Shown: one piece after another, positions 26,952-35,337 of the stretch
Numbering within the stretch: position 1 is the stretch's first letter
Layout: each line of letters begins with the position of its first letter
NCBI RefSeq assembly: GCF_009827535.1
Contig: NZ_WTYN01000001.1
Location: forward strand, 124,001 to 188,000
DNA length: 64,000 bases
From: Qipengyuania oceanensis
Lineage (GTDB): Bacteria; Pseudomonadota; Alphaproteobacteria; Sphingomonadales; Sphingomonadaceae
Direction: 5' to 3'
Notes under the pieces: generated by a model
Database searches by the model: none
The model's input: only the letters and a program-made list of their open reading frames with translations
Told to the model about the DNA's origin: nothing
Made by a program: the position numbers and the translations under genes

Positions 26952-28247
26952 ATGGCAAAGTTCACATTCAACATGCCCGATGTCGGCGAAGGCGTTGCCG
27001 AGGCGGAAATCGTCGACTGGCACGTCAAGGTCGGCGATACCGTCAGCGAAGACCAGCACCTGGTCGACGTGATGACAGACAAGGCGACCATCGACATCGA
27101 AAGCCCGGTCGACGGCAAGGTTCTGGAAGTCGCGGGCGAAGTCGGCGACACGATCGCGGTCGGCTCGATGCTGCTGGTGATCGAGACCCAAGGCGATGTC
27201 GAGGTCGAGGAAGACTCACCTGCCGAGACCACGCCTGCTCCCGCGCCGAAGGATGAAGACGTGGTCGAGCGAATTGAGGTCGAGACGTCGGATGCGAGCG
27301 ATGCCGACGATGCGATTGCTGCCGATCCCGACCCGCAGCCGCTGCCTGAGCCGACCCCGGCACCTGCGCCGCAATCGCACGCGAAAGTGCTGGCCTCGCC
27401 CGCAGTCCGTGCGCGAGCGAAGGACCTTGGCGTCGACCTGTCGCAGGTGAAGCCGGCCGGCGATGGCCGCGTTCGCCATGCGGATCTCGATAGCTTCCTG
27501 TCCTACAACGGCGGATTCTCCGCCGGTGGAGCCACGCGATCGGACGAGGAAATCAAGGTTATCGGCCTGCGCAAGCGCATCGCGCAGAACATGGCAGCCT
27601 CCAAGCGTTCGATCCCGCATTTCTCCTACGTCGAGGAAGTCGATGTCACGGAATTGGAGCGGCTGCGCGCCCAGCTGAACAGCGCGAAGGGCGATCGCCT
27701 GAAGCTAACGATGCTCCCGCTGCTGATCACCGCTATCTGCAAGCTGGTCCCCGAGTTCCCGATGATCAACGCTCGCTACGATGACGAGGCCAATGTCGTG
27801 ACGCGGCACGGATCGGTCCATCTCGGCATGGCGACCCAGACAGATGGCGGGCTGATGGTCCCCGTGATCCGGGATGCGCAGGCGAAGAACCTGTGGCAGC
27901 TCGCTCGGGAAATCACGCGCCTGGCCGAAGCTGCGCGCGACGGTTCGGCGAAATCGGAGGAACTGTCTGGATCGACGCTGACGATCACCTCGCTCGGCCC
28001 GCTTGGCGGAGTAGCGACGACACCGGTCATCAACCGGCCGGAAGTCGCGATCATCGGCCCCAATCGCATCATCGAGCGGCCGATGTTCGTCAGCGACGGA
28101 AATGGCGGCGAGCGCATCGAGAAGCGCAAGCTGATGAATATCTCCATCAGTTGCGATCATCGCGTCGTCGACGGCTGGGATGCCGCCAGCTTCATCCAGG
28201 AGATGAAGAAGCTGATTGAAGCGCCGGCGAGGTTGCTCGCCGACTGA
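26952..28247 (+). CDS. bkdB: Branched-chain 2-oxoacid dehydrogenase E2 (dihydrolipoyl acyltransferase)
   Basis: A 431-residue E2 with one lipoyl domain (lipoyl Lys about residue 44 in VMTDKATIDI), an acidic Ala/Pro linker, a peripheral-subunit-binding domain (VLASPAVRARAKDLGVDL to HADLDSFL) and the catalytic acyltransferase domain ending in the active-site ISCDHRVVDGWDAASF. It transfers acyl groups from E1 to CoA. No E3 (lipoamide dehydrogenase) gene follows within the window, so E3 is probably shared with the other 2-oxoacid dehydrogenases. Confidence 0.95.
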   Translation: MAKFTFNMPDVGEGVAEAEIVDWHVKVGDTVSEDQHLVDVMTDKATIDIESPVDGKVLEVAGEVGDTIAVGSMLLVIETQGDVEVEEDSPAETTPAPAPKDEDVVERIEVETSDASDADDAIAADPDPQPLPEPTPAPAPQSHAKVLASPAVRARAKDLGVDLSQVKPAGDGRVRHADLDSFLSYNGGFSAGGATRSDEEIKVIGLRKRIAQNMAASKRSIPHFSYVEEVDVTELERLRAQLNSAKGDRLKLTMLPLLITAICKLVPEFPMINARYDDEANVVTRHGSVHLGMATQTDGGLMVPVIRDAQAKNLWQLAREITRLAEAARDGSAKSEELSGSTLTITSLGPLGGVATTPVINRPEVAIIGPNRIIERPMFVSDGNGGERIEKRKLMNISISCDHRVVDGWDAASFIQEMKKLIEAPARLLAD

Positions 28248-28256
28248 CTTGACCGT

Positions 28257-28643
28257 TCAGCGCACGATCGCGCTGTAGGCAAGGCGGCGTGTCGCGCCCG
28301 TGCGCCAGCGAAGGTGCGTAACCCGGCCGCTCGCATTGCTGTCTGCGGCCTGCCAGCTGCGTCCGCCGTCTCGCGACAGCTCGACATCGTCGAGGCTCGC
28401 GTCGAGGAAGCTGAGGTGCGACGGCACCTCGCTGGTCAATACTTCGTTGCGGCGGGGCAGGGCGGACCAGTCCAGCACCGCTACTACGCGATCGCCCCGG
28501 CGCAATTCGCGCGGTTGCGACACCATGCGTTGCGAGCCGTCACGGCTCTCGAGATAAATGCGGCTGTCGACCGCGCGGTCCTGCGCGCTGAGCGGCCCCC
28601 AGAACATTGCCATCATTGCCATGCATTCGAGAATTCTGCGCAT
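28257..28643 (-). CDS. Exported hypothetical protein
   Basis: A 128-residue protein with a signal-like N terminus (MRRILECMAMMAMFWGPLSAQ). The mature part (ESRDGSQRMVSQPRELRRGDRVVAVLDW, split by a turn) resembles the repeated beta-sandwich modules of surface proteins where a PxxLxxGDxVxYxL phrase recurs; the similarity is weak. ATG 28643 is preferred; ATG 28658 is also in frame. It is convergent with bkdB, 9 bp apart. Confidence 0.55.
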   Translation of the reverse strand: MRRILECMAMMAMFWGPLSAQDRAVDSRIYLESRDGSQRMVSQPRELRRGDRVVAVLDWSALPRRNEVLTSEVPSHLSFLDASLDDVELSRDGGRSWQAADSNASGRVTHLRWRTGATRRLAYSAIVR

Positions 28644-28779
28644 CGATTGCCCCCGCATCGCGCTGTTGTTGCGAGGCGGCAAATGGCGCCTGAGCGGTCA
28701 AAATATGGTTAACGCGGTGGCAGTTTTCTTCGTCCGAAGGGCGTGGGAAAAAACCATGCCCAAAGCGCCCCGAACGCGG

Positions 28780-28808
28780 TTGACAGCCTTTCGACCCTCC
28801 ACTAGATG
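28780..28808 (+). promoter_or_regulatory. Promoter of tRNA-Asp
   Basis: Consensus TTGACA (28780-28785), a 17-bp spacer and TAGATG (28803-28808), 36 bp before the tRNA. Confidence 0.7.
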
Positions 28809-28844
28809 CGCGGCTCCCAAGAGGCGCTGAAGCCGCTTAAATGC

Positions 28845-28921
28845 GCGGGTGTAGCTCAGTTGGTTAGAGTATCGGCCTGTCACGCCGAGGGTCGCGGGTT
28901 CGAGTCCCGTCACTCGCGCCA
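28845..28921 (+). tRNA. tRNA-Asp (GTC)
   Basis: Acceptor GCGGGTG/CACTCGC (one G-T pair), anticodon loop CTGTCAC with GTC, T loop TTCGAGT, discriminator G and encoded CCA. Confidence 0.97.
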
Positions 28922-28936
28922 CTTGGGACCATCTTT

Positions 28937-30019
28937 CTAGAGAAGCTGATCGAATGTGATCGTGGATTTGCCTGCGGGCAGGCTGACGATCATGCCGTCC
29001 TTCGCCAGTTCGAGGTCGCCGGAAAAAGCTTCGCGCGCGCTGCCGAGGAAGGCCTCGTTCATGAGCGCTACGGGCGGTCCGGGAACCATGTGGTACAGCA
29101 CCAGCGTCGATGCGCCGGCCCGCTCGGCAATTCGCGCTGCCTCGAGTGGCGTTGCGTGGTAATCGGGAATGTCGGTCATGATCTTCGCCAGCCGCGGCTG
29201 GTCGTGCCGCTTCAGCGCGGCGCCCATCCGGCCCACCATCTGAGGATTGAGCGCGTCGTGGAAGATGACGTCCGCATTCTTGGCAAATACAGCCAGATCG
29301 GGAACGGCAGAGGTGTCTCCGCTGATCACCACCGCGCGCCCGCCGTACTCGATGCGATAGGCGAAGGCGAAATCGACCGGGCTGTGATCGACCCGCAGCG
29401 CTTTGATCACCACCCCGTTCTCGGAGAAAACCATACCGTCCCAGCCGGCCGCTTCGAGCGCATCGATGTCGATGACCTTCGCATCTGCGCCAAAGCCGCC
29501 GGGCTTGGCAACTTGCGGGCCGTGATGCGCGATCCTGAAGCCGCGATCGGGAGCGTAGGCGCTGGTGAAGCCTGCCACTGCCTCGTCGGTCCGCGGGGGG
29601 CCGTAAATCGGCAACGGCGTGTTGCGGCCGCCGGCAATCCAGGCCTGCAGCATGAGTTCGCCGAGACCATCTATGTGATCGGAATGCAGATGCGTCAGGA
29701 AAGCCGCATCGAGCCGGTCGAACGGAAACTGCATCGCGCCGAGCTTGCGGATAGAGCCGGAGCCTGAATCGAAGACGAATCCGTGCTTACCTGCGAGTAC
29801 GGCGATGCACGGTCCGGCTCGCTCTGCATCGGCCAGAGGGGCGCCGCTGCCGCAGACGAAGGCGTGCAGGCCGTCCGGCAATTCGGCGACTAGATCCCGC
29901 TGGACACGCTGATCCACCGCCCGGTCGAACAGGCGTTGTCCGATCGCGCGCTGGTTGACCCACGCGAGCGCCGCCACGGTGAGCAGAACGATTAGCGCAT
30001 GCCCGAGCAGGCGCTTCAC
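28937..30019 (-). CDS. Membrane-anchored metallo-beta-lactamase-fold hydrolase
   Basis: A 360-residue protein with one N-terminal hydrophobic segment (LLGHALIVLLTVAALAW) and an MBL domain: zinc ligands THLHSDHIDG, further HHGP, SGDTS, and a late H in ILYHM-like context (VLYHMVPGP). The arrangement is that of the RNase Z/arylsulfatase-like branch, but the leader implies a periplasmic enzyme. GTG 30019 is chosen because it overlaps the stop of the upstream transporter (GTGA). Substrate unknown; the neighbour suggests a pair that hydrolyses and imports an organic compound. Confidence 0.85.
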   Translation of the reverse strand: MKRLLGHALIVLLTVAALAWVNQRAIGQRLFDRAVDQRVQRDLVAELPDGLHAFVCGSGAPLADAERAGPCIAVLAGKHGFVFDSGSGSIRKLGAMQFPFDRLDAAFLTHLHSDHIDGLGELMLQAWIAGGRNTPLPIYGPPRTDEAVAGFTSAYAPDRGFRIAHHGPQVAKPGGFGADAKVIDIDALEAAGWDGMVFSENGVVIKALRVDHSPVDFAFAYRIEYGGRAVVISGDTSAVPDLAVFAKNADVIFHDALNPQMVGRMGAALKRHDQPRLAKIMTDIPDYHATPLEAARIAERAGASTLVLYHMVPGPPVALMNEAFLGSAREAFSGDLELAKDGMIVSLPAGKSTITFDQLL

Positions 30020-31461
30020 GCGCGGACGTCTCGTTCGGCCAGCTGGCGCAGGTTCTCCTCGTGGCCGGCCTTGTCGATCCTGTAGCGCGAGATGCACCAC
30101 AGCGCGCTCAGCCACAGCACCAGCAGGGTGGGGGCATAGAACGCGCCGAGGTTCCACAGGATCTGCGGCGCCACGCTCGACGGTTCGGCACCTTCGGGAA
30201 ACTGCACGATGGAGAGGATCAGGCCCGCGGCGAGCACGCCGAGGCCCTGCGTCGTCTTCCGGGTAAAGGTGAGCGAGGCGTAATAGACCCCCTCGTTACG
30301 GCGACCGGTCCTCAGTTGGTTGGACTCGACGAGGTCGGCGATCATCGCATAGGCCGTTGTGGTCACCGCGATGATCAGCGAGAGGTCGACGACGTTGATC
30401 GCCAGCACCAGGGGGAAGAGCAGCGGATCGCCGTTTTCCGGCATCAGCCCGGCGAGGCGCGCAAGGACCGGTGCGGGCTGGATAGTGAAGGCGAGAACGC
30501 CGAGGATCATCGTCGCCTTCTTCTTGCCCCAGCGCCGGCTTGCCCAGGGCGCGACGATGAAGCCTATCGCTGCCGAGAAGAACACCGTGCAGGTCCAGAT
30601 GAAGATCTGGAATTCGGAGAATCCCCAGAAGTAATTGAGCATCAGGAAGGCAAGCGCCGCGGACAGGCCGCTCGCGATTGCGAAGATTACGGTCGAAAAG
30701 AACAGGGCGATGAAGCTCTTCTCGCTCAGCGTCTCGATCATCTCGCGAAAGATTCGCCGCACGCTGTAGCGTTCGCCGCGAGCAACCGGTCGGTGGAGAT
30801 AGGGGATGCGGCTATGCGTGCCCAGCGCGGAGACCATGATGGCGATGAAGATCAGCACGCTGGCGATAATGCCGTAGGTCTCGAAAGCCTCGCGGTCGCG
30901 CATTCCGAGCGGTCCGGTCAGCAAGATGCCGAACATCAGCACGCTCATCACGTTGCCGCCGGTCCAGGCGAAGAACATGCGGAACGACTGAAGACTCGTG
31001 CGCTCGTCGTAATCGGTGCTCAACTCGGGGATCAGCGCCGAACTGGGAGTTTCGTAGAAGGTGATGAACGTCCGGATCAGGATCGCGATAAGCGTGAGGT
31101 AGACGAACAATCCGGTCTGACCCCAGTCCGGCGGGTTCCAGAGCAGGAAATAGCTGAGCGCCACGGGGATCGCGGCGGCATACATGAAGGGGTGTCGACG
31201 GCCCCATTTCGAATGGAGATTGTCGGACCAGTAACCGACCAAGGGGTCCGAAAGGGCATCGGCGCACAATGCGATCAGGATGGCGAGACCTACGAGGCCC
31301 GGCTCGAGCCCGACGACGGTGCCATAGAAAAGCAGCAGGAAATAATCGAAGCCGTTGTTCTTGATCCCGAATGCGGCTGCGCCGAAGCCATACGCCGATT
31401 TCAGGCCGATCGTTGCCGGAGGCGCAAGCTCCGCGCCTGCAACACCTTCGCGTGATACCAT
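30016..31461 (-). CDS. GPH/MelB-type MFS transporter
   Basis: A 481-residue transporter with about twelve membrane segments. The motif ALSDPLVGYWSDNLHSKWGRRHPFMY is split in this entry as ALSDPLVGYWSD and KWGRRHPFMY; it is the loop of the glycoside-pentoside-hexuronide:cation symporter branch. FYETPSSALIPELS in the next loop also fits. Substrate (sugar, glycoside or other organic solute) is not determinable. It overlaps the downstream MBL hydrolase gene by GTGA, so the two form an operon. Confidence 0.88.
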   Translation of the reverse strand: MVSREGVAGAELAPPATIGLKSAYGFGAAAFGIKNNGFDYFLLLFYGTVVGLEPGLVGLAILIALCADALSDPLVGYWSDNLHSKWGRRHPFMYAAAIPVALSYFLLWNPPDWGQTGLFVYLTLIAILIRTFITFYETPSSALIPELSTDYDERTSLQSFRMFFAWTGGNVMSVLMFGILLTGPLGMRDREAFETYGIIASVLIFIAIMVSALGTHSRIPYLHRPVARGERYSVRRIFREMIETLSEKSFIALFFSTVIFAIASGLSAALAFLMLNYFWGFSEFQIFIWTCTVFFSAAIGFIVAPWASRRWGKKKATMILGVLAFTIQPAPVLARLAGLMPENGDPLLFPLVLAINVVDLSLIIAVTTTAYAMIADLVESNQLRTGRRNEGVYYASLTFTRKTTQGLGVLAAGLILSIVQFPEGAEPSSVAPQILWNLGAFYAPTLLVLWLSALWCISRYRIDKAGHEENLRQLAERDVRA

Positions 31462-31529
31462 CCCCGTACCTCTCTCTCGAACGCGAGGCTACGGCGGCTT
31501 GGGACGCTTGGCAACTCAAACCGGAGCGT

Positions 31530-31760
31530 TCAGTCGGTCGGGGGCGCGCTCCAGCGGCCGGTCTCCATCCAGATCAGGAAGCGGCGCAAGGGCAGTAGCC
31601 AGATCAGTCCGAGAACCAGATAGACGACCGTCTGCACGAGGGTCGGCCAGTTGCCGATCGCGTGTGGAACATAGCGCGCGATCACGATGCCGTAGATCAG
31701 CAGTGCTGCGAGCAGCAGCAAGATGCCCACGGGAATGCGCCAGGTCGGTTCGGTTCTCAT
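31530..31760 (-). CDS. DUF2842-family small membrane protein
   Basis: A 76-residue protein with two membrane segments (GILLLLAALLIYGIVIA; TVVYLVLGLIWLLPL) ending in RRFLIWMETGRW, the recognisable tail of DUF2842. Function unknown. It overlaps the 5-formyl-THF cyclo-ligase gene by ATGA and is probably translated from the same message. Confidence 0.82.
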   Translation of the reverse strand: MRTEPTWRIPVGILLLLAALLIYGIVIARYVPHAIGNWPTLVQTVVYLVLGLIWLLPLRRFLIWMETGRWSAPPTD

Positions 31761-32341
31761 GACATGCTCCGGTCGAAGGGGCCATAGAGGCGGGTAGGGG
31801 TGACTACCGCGGTAAGCGGCACGTCGTGCGCTTCGGTAGGCAATTCGTCGACGAGTTGCGCGTCCCAGGCCATGCCGATCGTGACCGTGTTTGGATGTTC
31901 AGCGAGCCAGCGATCATAGTGGCCCGCGCCCTGGCCGATCCGTTCGCCGCGTTCGGTGAAGCCGAGCAACGGGACGAACAGCACGTCCGGAACCAGCGTC
32001 TGCGCTCTTGGTCCCGGTTGCATGATACCGGATGGAGTTTCAACGAGATCGCCTTTATCGAAAGGATCCTGGTGAAGCGCAAAGTCCATGGGCGCTTCGC
32101 GGCCCGTGAAGCGGGGCAGGGCGATGGTGTGGCCACGCTCGGCGAAGAAGCGCGCGTAAGCACCTGCAGGGGCTTCGTTTTTCGTCGCGTGATAAAGGCC
32201 GACGACCGCATCGTCTGGCACAAGCTCCTGCACCGCGCCGGGCGGACGCAGGAAGATCAGCGCGCGCGTCGTATCGGGCAAGGCGGCGACATGGGCCGCC
32301 CGCGTGGCGCGCAGCTGTGTGCGAAGCGAAGATTTGTCCAT
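31757..32341 (-). CDS. 5-formyltetrahydrofolate cyclo-ligase
   Basis: A 194-residue enzyme (YgfA/Fau/MTHFS) converting 5-formyl-THF to 5,10-methenyl-THF with ATP. The phosphate/folate loop GFTERGERIGQGAGHYDRWL is complete, and basic residues near the N terminus (SSLRTQLRATR) fit the ATP region. It follows the 6S RNA gene, the widely conserved zapA-ssrS-ygfA order. Start ATG 32341. Confidence 0.93.
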   Translation of the reverse strand: MDKSSLRTQLRATRAAHVAALPDTTRALIFLRPPGAVQELVPDDAVVGLYHATKNEAPAGAYARFFAERGHTIALPRFTGREAPMDFALHQDPFDKGDLVETPSGIMQPGPRAQTLVPDVLFVPLLGFTERGERIGQGAGHYDRWLAEHPNTVTIGMAWDAQLVDELPTEAHDVPLTAVVTPTRLYGPFDRSMS

Positions 32342-32421
32342 CTCGTATGGTGCCTAGATTGAAGTGCGGGTCTTCGACAAGACCGACCCTGCAGGGTTGT
32401 CAGGCACCGCGCTCGGGCAGC

Positions 32422-32581
32422 GGGAGCGAAACCGGCCACGGTACCCTGTGGCGCGATAGTAAAGTAGCGGAACCACCATGGGTCGTTTGCCAGTGAAATC
32501 CTCTGACGCCAAAACGTCAGGTGGGCGCCGTGTACCCCAGTTCCCAGGACGAACCCGTGTTCCGGGGCAGGGACAGCTCCC
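32422..32581 (-). ncRNA. ssrS: 6S RNA
   Basis: The zapA to ygfA interval on this strand holds a long-hairpin RNA of about 160 nt. The ends pair as GGGAGC (32581-32576) with GCTCCC (32427-32422), then CCCTG with CAGGG; inner arms CGGAAC and GGTTCCG pair; the tip is a perfect CTGACG-TTTTGG-CGTCAG (32520-32503). A weakly paired middle gives the open-complex-like bubble that lets 6S RNA bind the sigma-70 holoenzyme. Position, size and fold support the call; exact ends are inferred. Confidence 0.8.
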
Positions 32582-32589
32582 TAGGATTG

Positions 32590-32595
32590 CTTATA
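32590..32595 (-). promoter_or_regulatory. -10 element of the 6S RNA promoter
   Basis: Reverse-strand TATAAG lies 8-9 nt before the inferred 5' end of 6S RNA, the right distance. No convincing -35 hexamer is visible. Confidence 0.5.
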
Positions 32596-32647
32596 GCCTC
32601 AGGGATATTCGAACGGCTCGTGCCGGGCAGTCCCGCCAGTGGCCGAT

Positions 32648-32950
32648 TTAGGAAGCCGGACGCCCGCTCTCAAGACCCTGCGCGCATCGTTCGAGCGAAT
32701 TGGCAACGCGTTCGAGCGCATCGGCCATTTCTTCGGAGTCGTTTTCGGGGCTGGAGGTCTCGTGCACCTGGTCGGCAAGCATCAGGGCGGCGAACAGCAG
32801 GGATTGCGCTTCCGGAGTCGGGCGGCCGCCGGTGACGGCCTTGACCTTGTCGTCGATCAAACGGCCGAGGTCGCGCACATGCGCTTCCTCGCCATCGCCG
32901 CAGGAAACGGTGTAATTGCGGCCACCGATGTTGAGCGTGACCTGGCTCAT
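32648..32950 (-). CDS. zapA: Cell-division protein ZapA
   Basis: A 100-residue ZapA, which bundles FtsZ filaments. The N-terminal strand region (VTLNIGGRNYTVSCGDGEEAHV split: VTLNIGGRNYTVSC, GDGEEAHVRDLGRLID) followed by a long helix (ALMLADQVHE to ALERVANSLERC) is typical. It overlaps the upstream small helical gene by ATGA and precedes 6S RNA. Confidence 0.9.
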   Translation of the reverse strand: MSQVTLNIGGRNYTVSCGDGEEAHVRDLGRLIDDKVKAVTGGRPTPEAQSLLFAALMLADQVHETSSPENDSEEMADALERVANSLERCAQGLESGRPAS

Positions 32951-33141
32951 CGCTCGAGCCTTGCAATCAGACTGTCGAGCTCGCCGAGTTGCTCGCGAAC
33001 GGTGTCTTTCAGCCGCTCGTGACGCTTCGCAAGATCCGCGTCACCGGCGTCGACCGATCGGGGACTGGCAGCAGCACGTTCGATGCGCGCGAGCGCGTCC
33101 TCGATGCGCGACATGGCACGGGTTACGCGGCTGCTGTCCAT
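32947..33141 (-). CDS. Small helical protein coupled to zapA
   Basis: A 64-residue, highly charged protein (MDSSRVTRAMSRIEDALARI to LGELDSLIARLER) that should be nearly all helix, with heptad-like hydrophobics suggesting a coiled coil. Its TGA overlaps the zapA ATG, so the products are made together; a division-associated role is inferred from this only. ATG 33141 is used; the frame stays open far upstream in the transketolase antisense. Confidence 0.7.
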   Translation of the reverse strand: MDSSRVTRAMSRIEDALARIERAAASPRSVDAGDADLAKRHERLKDTVREQLGELDSLIARLER

Positions 33142-33159
33142 GACCGTAAAATTACAGGC

Positions 33160-33178
33160 TTTGCGCAAATTGTGCAAA
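33160..33178. promoter_or_regulatory. Near-perfect palindrome between the zapA operon and tkt
   Basis: TTTGCGCAAATTGTGCAAA is a 19-bp dyad with eight of nine pairs matched around a central A. It lies about 20 bp upstream of the zapA-operon start and 160 bp upstream of tkt, a good position for a dimeric repressor or activator. The cognate protein is unknown. Confidence 0.45.
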
Positions 33179-33339
33179 AGCTTGGGACGGGCTGTTGATA
33201 ACTCGTCGGATCGGCAAGCGACCGCGCGAATGCGGGGCCCAATTGGGGAGTGACAAGGGCAGCTTGCTTGACCTCTTACCGAGGGTCCGCAAAGGCACTT
33301 GCGCGCGCCCGAATCAGCCTGCCGCAGGAGCCCTTTCGC

Positions 33340-35322
33340 ATGAGCCTCGATCCCGCCCGCCTCGCACCGATGGCGAATGCCGTCCGTGCCCTTTCGATGG
33401 ATGCGGTACAGGCAGCCAATTCGGGCCACCCCGGAATGCCGATGGGCATGGCCGACGTGGCCACCGTGCTGTGGTCGAAATATCTCAAATTCGATCCGTC
33501 CGCGCCCGACTGGGCAGACCGCGACCGCTTCGTCCTGTCGGCCGGCCATGGATCGATGCTGATCTACGCACTGCTCAACCTGTCAGGCTATGCCAGGCCG
33601 ACGATGGAAGACATCGCCAATTTCCGCCAGCTGGGCAGCCGTTGTGCCGGTCACCCGGAGAATTTCCTGCTCGACGGCATCGAATGCACAACCGGCCCGC
33701 TGGGGCAGGGTCTCGCGATGGCGGTCGGGATGGCGATGGCGGAACGTCATCTCAACGCGATCTACGGCGACGCGCTGGTCGACCACCGTACCTGGGTGAT
33801 CGCGGGCGACGGATGCCTGATGGAGGGCATCAACCACGAGGCCATCGGGCTCGCCGGGCACCTGAAGCTCGGCCGGCTCAACGTGCTGTGGGACAGCAAT
33901 AACATCACGATCGACGGCGACACCGACCTGTCGACCTGCGAGGACATTCAGGCCCGCTATCGTGCGAATGGCTGGCATGTCGTCGAATGCAGCGGGCACG
34001 ACTTCGGCGAAATCGACACCGCCCTGGCCGCCGCTCGGGACGACACCGACCGTCCCACGCTGGTCGTCTGCAACACCGTCATCGGCAAGGGCGCTCCCAA
34101 CAAGCAGGGGACCAGCGGCGTGCACGGCTCACCTCTTGGCGCAGACGAGATTGCCGCCGCGCGCGAGCAGCTGGGTTGGGAATACGAGCCCTTCGTCGTT
34201 CCGGACGCGATCCTCGCCGACTGGAAGGCGACCGGCGAACACGGCAAGGCCGCCCGTTCGCAGTGGCAGGATCGCGCAAAGCAATACGATACCACCGGCG
34301 AATTCGCCGACCGCATGGCCGGCAAGCTGCCGGATGGCGACCTGCTTGCCGGCGCGATGGAGGAATGGCTTTCGGGCGATCAGAAGGTCGCGACGCGCAA
34401 GGCATCGGAGATGGTGCTCGGCAAGCTGACCGCCAGCGTGCCGGCGATGATCGGCGGTTCTGCGGATCTCACCGGCTCGAACAACACGAAGACGCCCTCA
34501 ACCGGGCCTTTCACGGCAGACAATTACGACGGGCGCTACGTATATTACGGCATCCGCGAATTCGGCATGGCCGCGGCGATGAACGGCATGGCGCTGCACG
34601 GCGGCGTGATCCCCTATGGCGGCACCTTCCTGATCTTCAGCGACTATTGCCGCAACGCGATCCGGCTCGCGGCGCTCCAGCAGACGCGCTCGATCTTCGT
34701 GCTGACGCATGACAGCATCGGGTTGGGCGAAGACGGGCCGACCCACCAGCCGGTGGAACAGGTGATGAGCCTGCGCCTGATCCCCAATCTCAACGTATTC
34801 CGGCCGGCGGACCTGATCGAAACGGCGGAATGTTGGTTGCTGGCGCTCGAACACGCCGGAACGCCCTCGGCACTGTGCCTCACCCGGCAGAACCTTCCGC
34901 AGGTTCGCAAGGCCGATCTCGGCCAGAACATGTCCGCCAAGGGGGCCTACCGCCTGAAAGCGGCGCAAGGACCCCGCAAAGTCGTGATCGTGGCAAGCGG
35001 TTCCGAAGTGGAAGTAGCACTGGCTACTGCCGCGAGGCTGGAAGAGCAGGGCGTGGGGGCAGATGTCGTCTCGATGCCGTGCATGGATCTTCTTGAGGCG
35101 CAGGACGCAAACTACAAGGCGGACCTCTTCCCGGCTGGTCTGCTCAAGGTTTCGATCGAGGCGGGCAGCACGCTCGGCTGGGAACGCTATGTCGGCAACG
35201 ACGGCATCACCATCGGCCTCGACCGGTTCGGCGCATCGGCACCGGCAGAACAACTGTTCGAGAAGTTCGGCTTCACCGCCGATGCCATCGTGCCCAAGAT
35301 CATGAACAAATTGAACGGATAA
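33340..35322 (+). CDS. tkt: Transketolase
   Basis: A 660-residue transketolase of the non-oxidative pentose phosphate pathway. The ThDP motif is VIAGDGCLMEGINHEA ending near WDSNNITIDG; substrate-binding residues are seen in NSGHPGMPMG, VLSAGHGSM and GTSGVHGSPLG; the pyrimidine-domain helix has REFGMAAAMNGMA and EDGPTHQPVEQ. ATG 33340 is preceded by GCAGGAG; a GTG-initiated upstream extension is disfavoured. It heads a tkt-gap-pgk cluster with a 15-bp gap to gap. Confidence 0.96.
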   Translation: MSLDPARLAPMANAVRALSMDAVQAANSGHPGMPMGMADVATVLWSKYLKFDPSAPDWADRDRFVLSAGHGSMLIYALLNLSGYARPTMEDIANFRQLGSRCAGHPENFLLDGIECTTGPLGQGLAMAVGMAMAERHLNAIYGDALVDHRTWVIAGDGCLMEGINHEAIGLAGHLKLGRLNVLWDSNNITIDGDTDLSTCEDIQARYRANGWHVVECSGHDFGEIDTALAAARDDTDRPTLVVCNTVIGKGAPNKQGTSGVHGSPLGADEIAAAREQLGWEYEPFVVPDAILADWKATGEHGKAARSQWQDRAKQYDTTGEFADRMAGKLPDGDLLAGAMEEWLSGDQKVATRKASEMVLGKLTASVPAMIGGSADLTGSNNTKTPSTGPFTADNYDGRYVYYGIREFGMAAAMNGMALHGGVIPYGGTFLIFSDYCRNAIRLAALQQTRSIFVLTHDSIGLGEDGPTHQPVEQVMSLRLIPNLNVFRPADLIETAECWLLALEHAGTPSALCLTRQNLPQVRKADLGQNMSAKGAYRLKAAQGPRKVVIVASGSEVEVALATAARLEEQGVGADVVSMPCMDLLEAQDANYKADLFPAGLLKVSIEAGSTLGWERYVGNDGITIGLDRFGASAPAEQLFEKFGFTADAIVPKIMNKLNG

Positions 35323-35337
35323 GCAGGAGCTTTTAAC

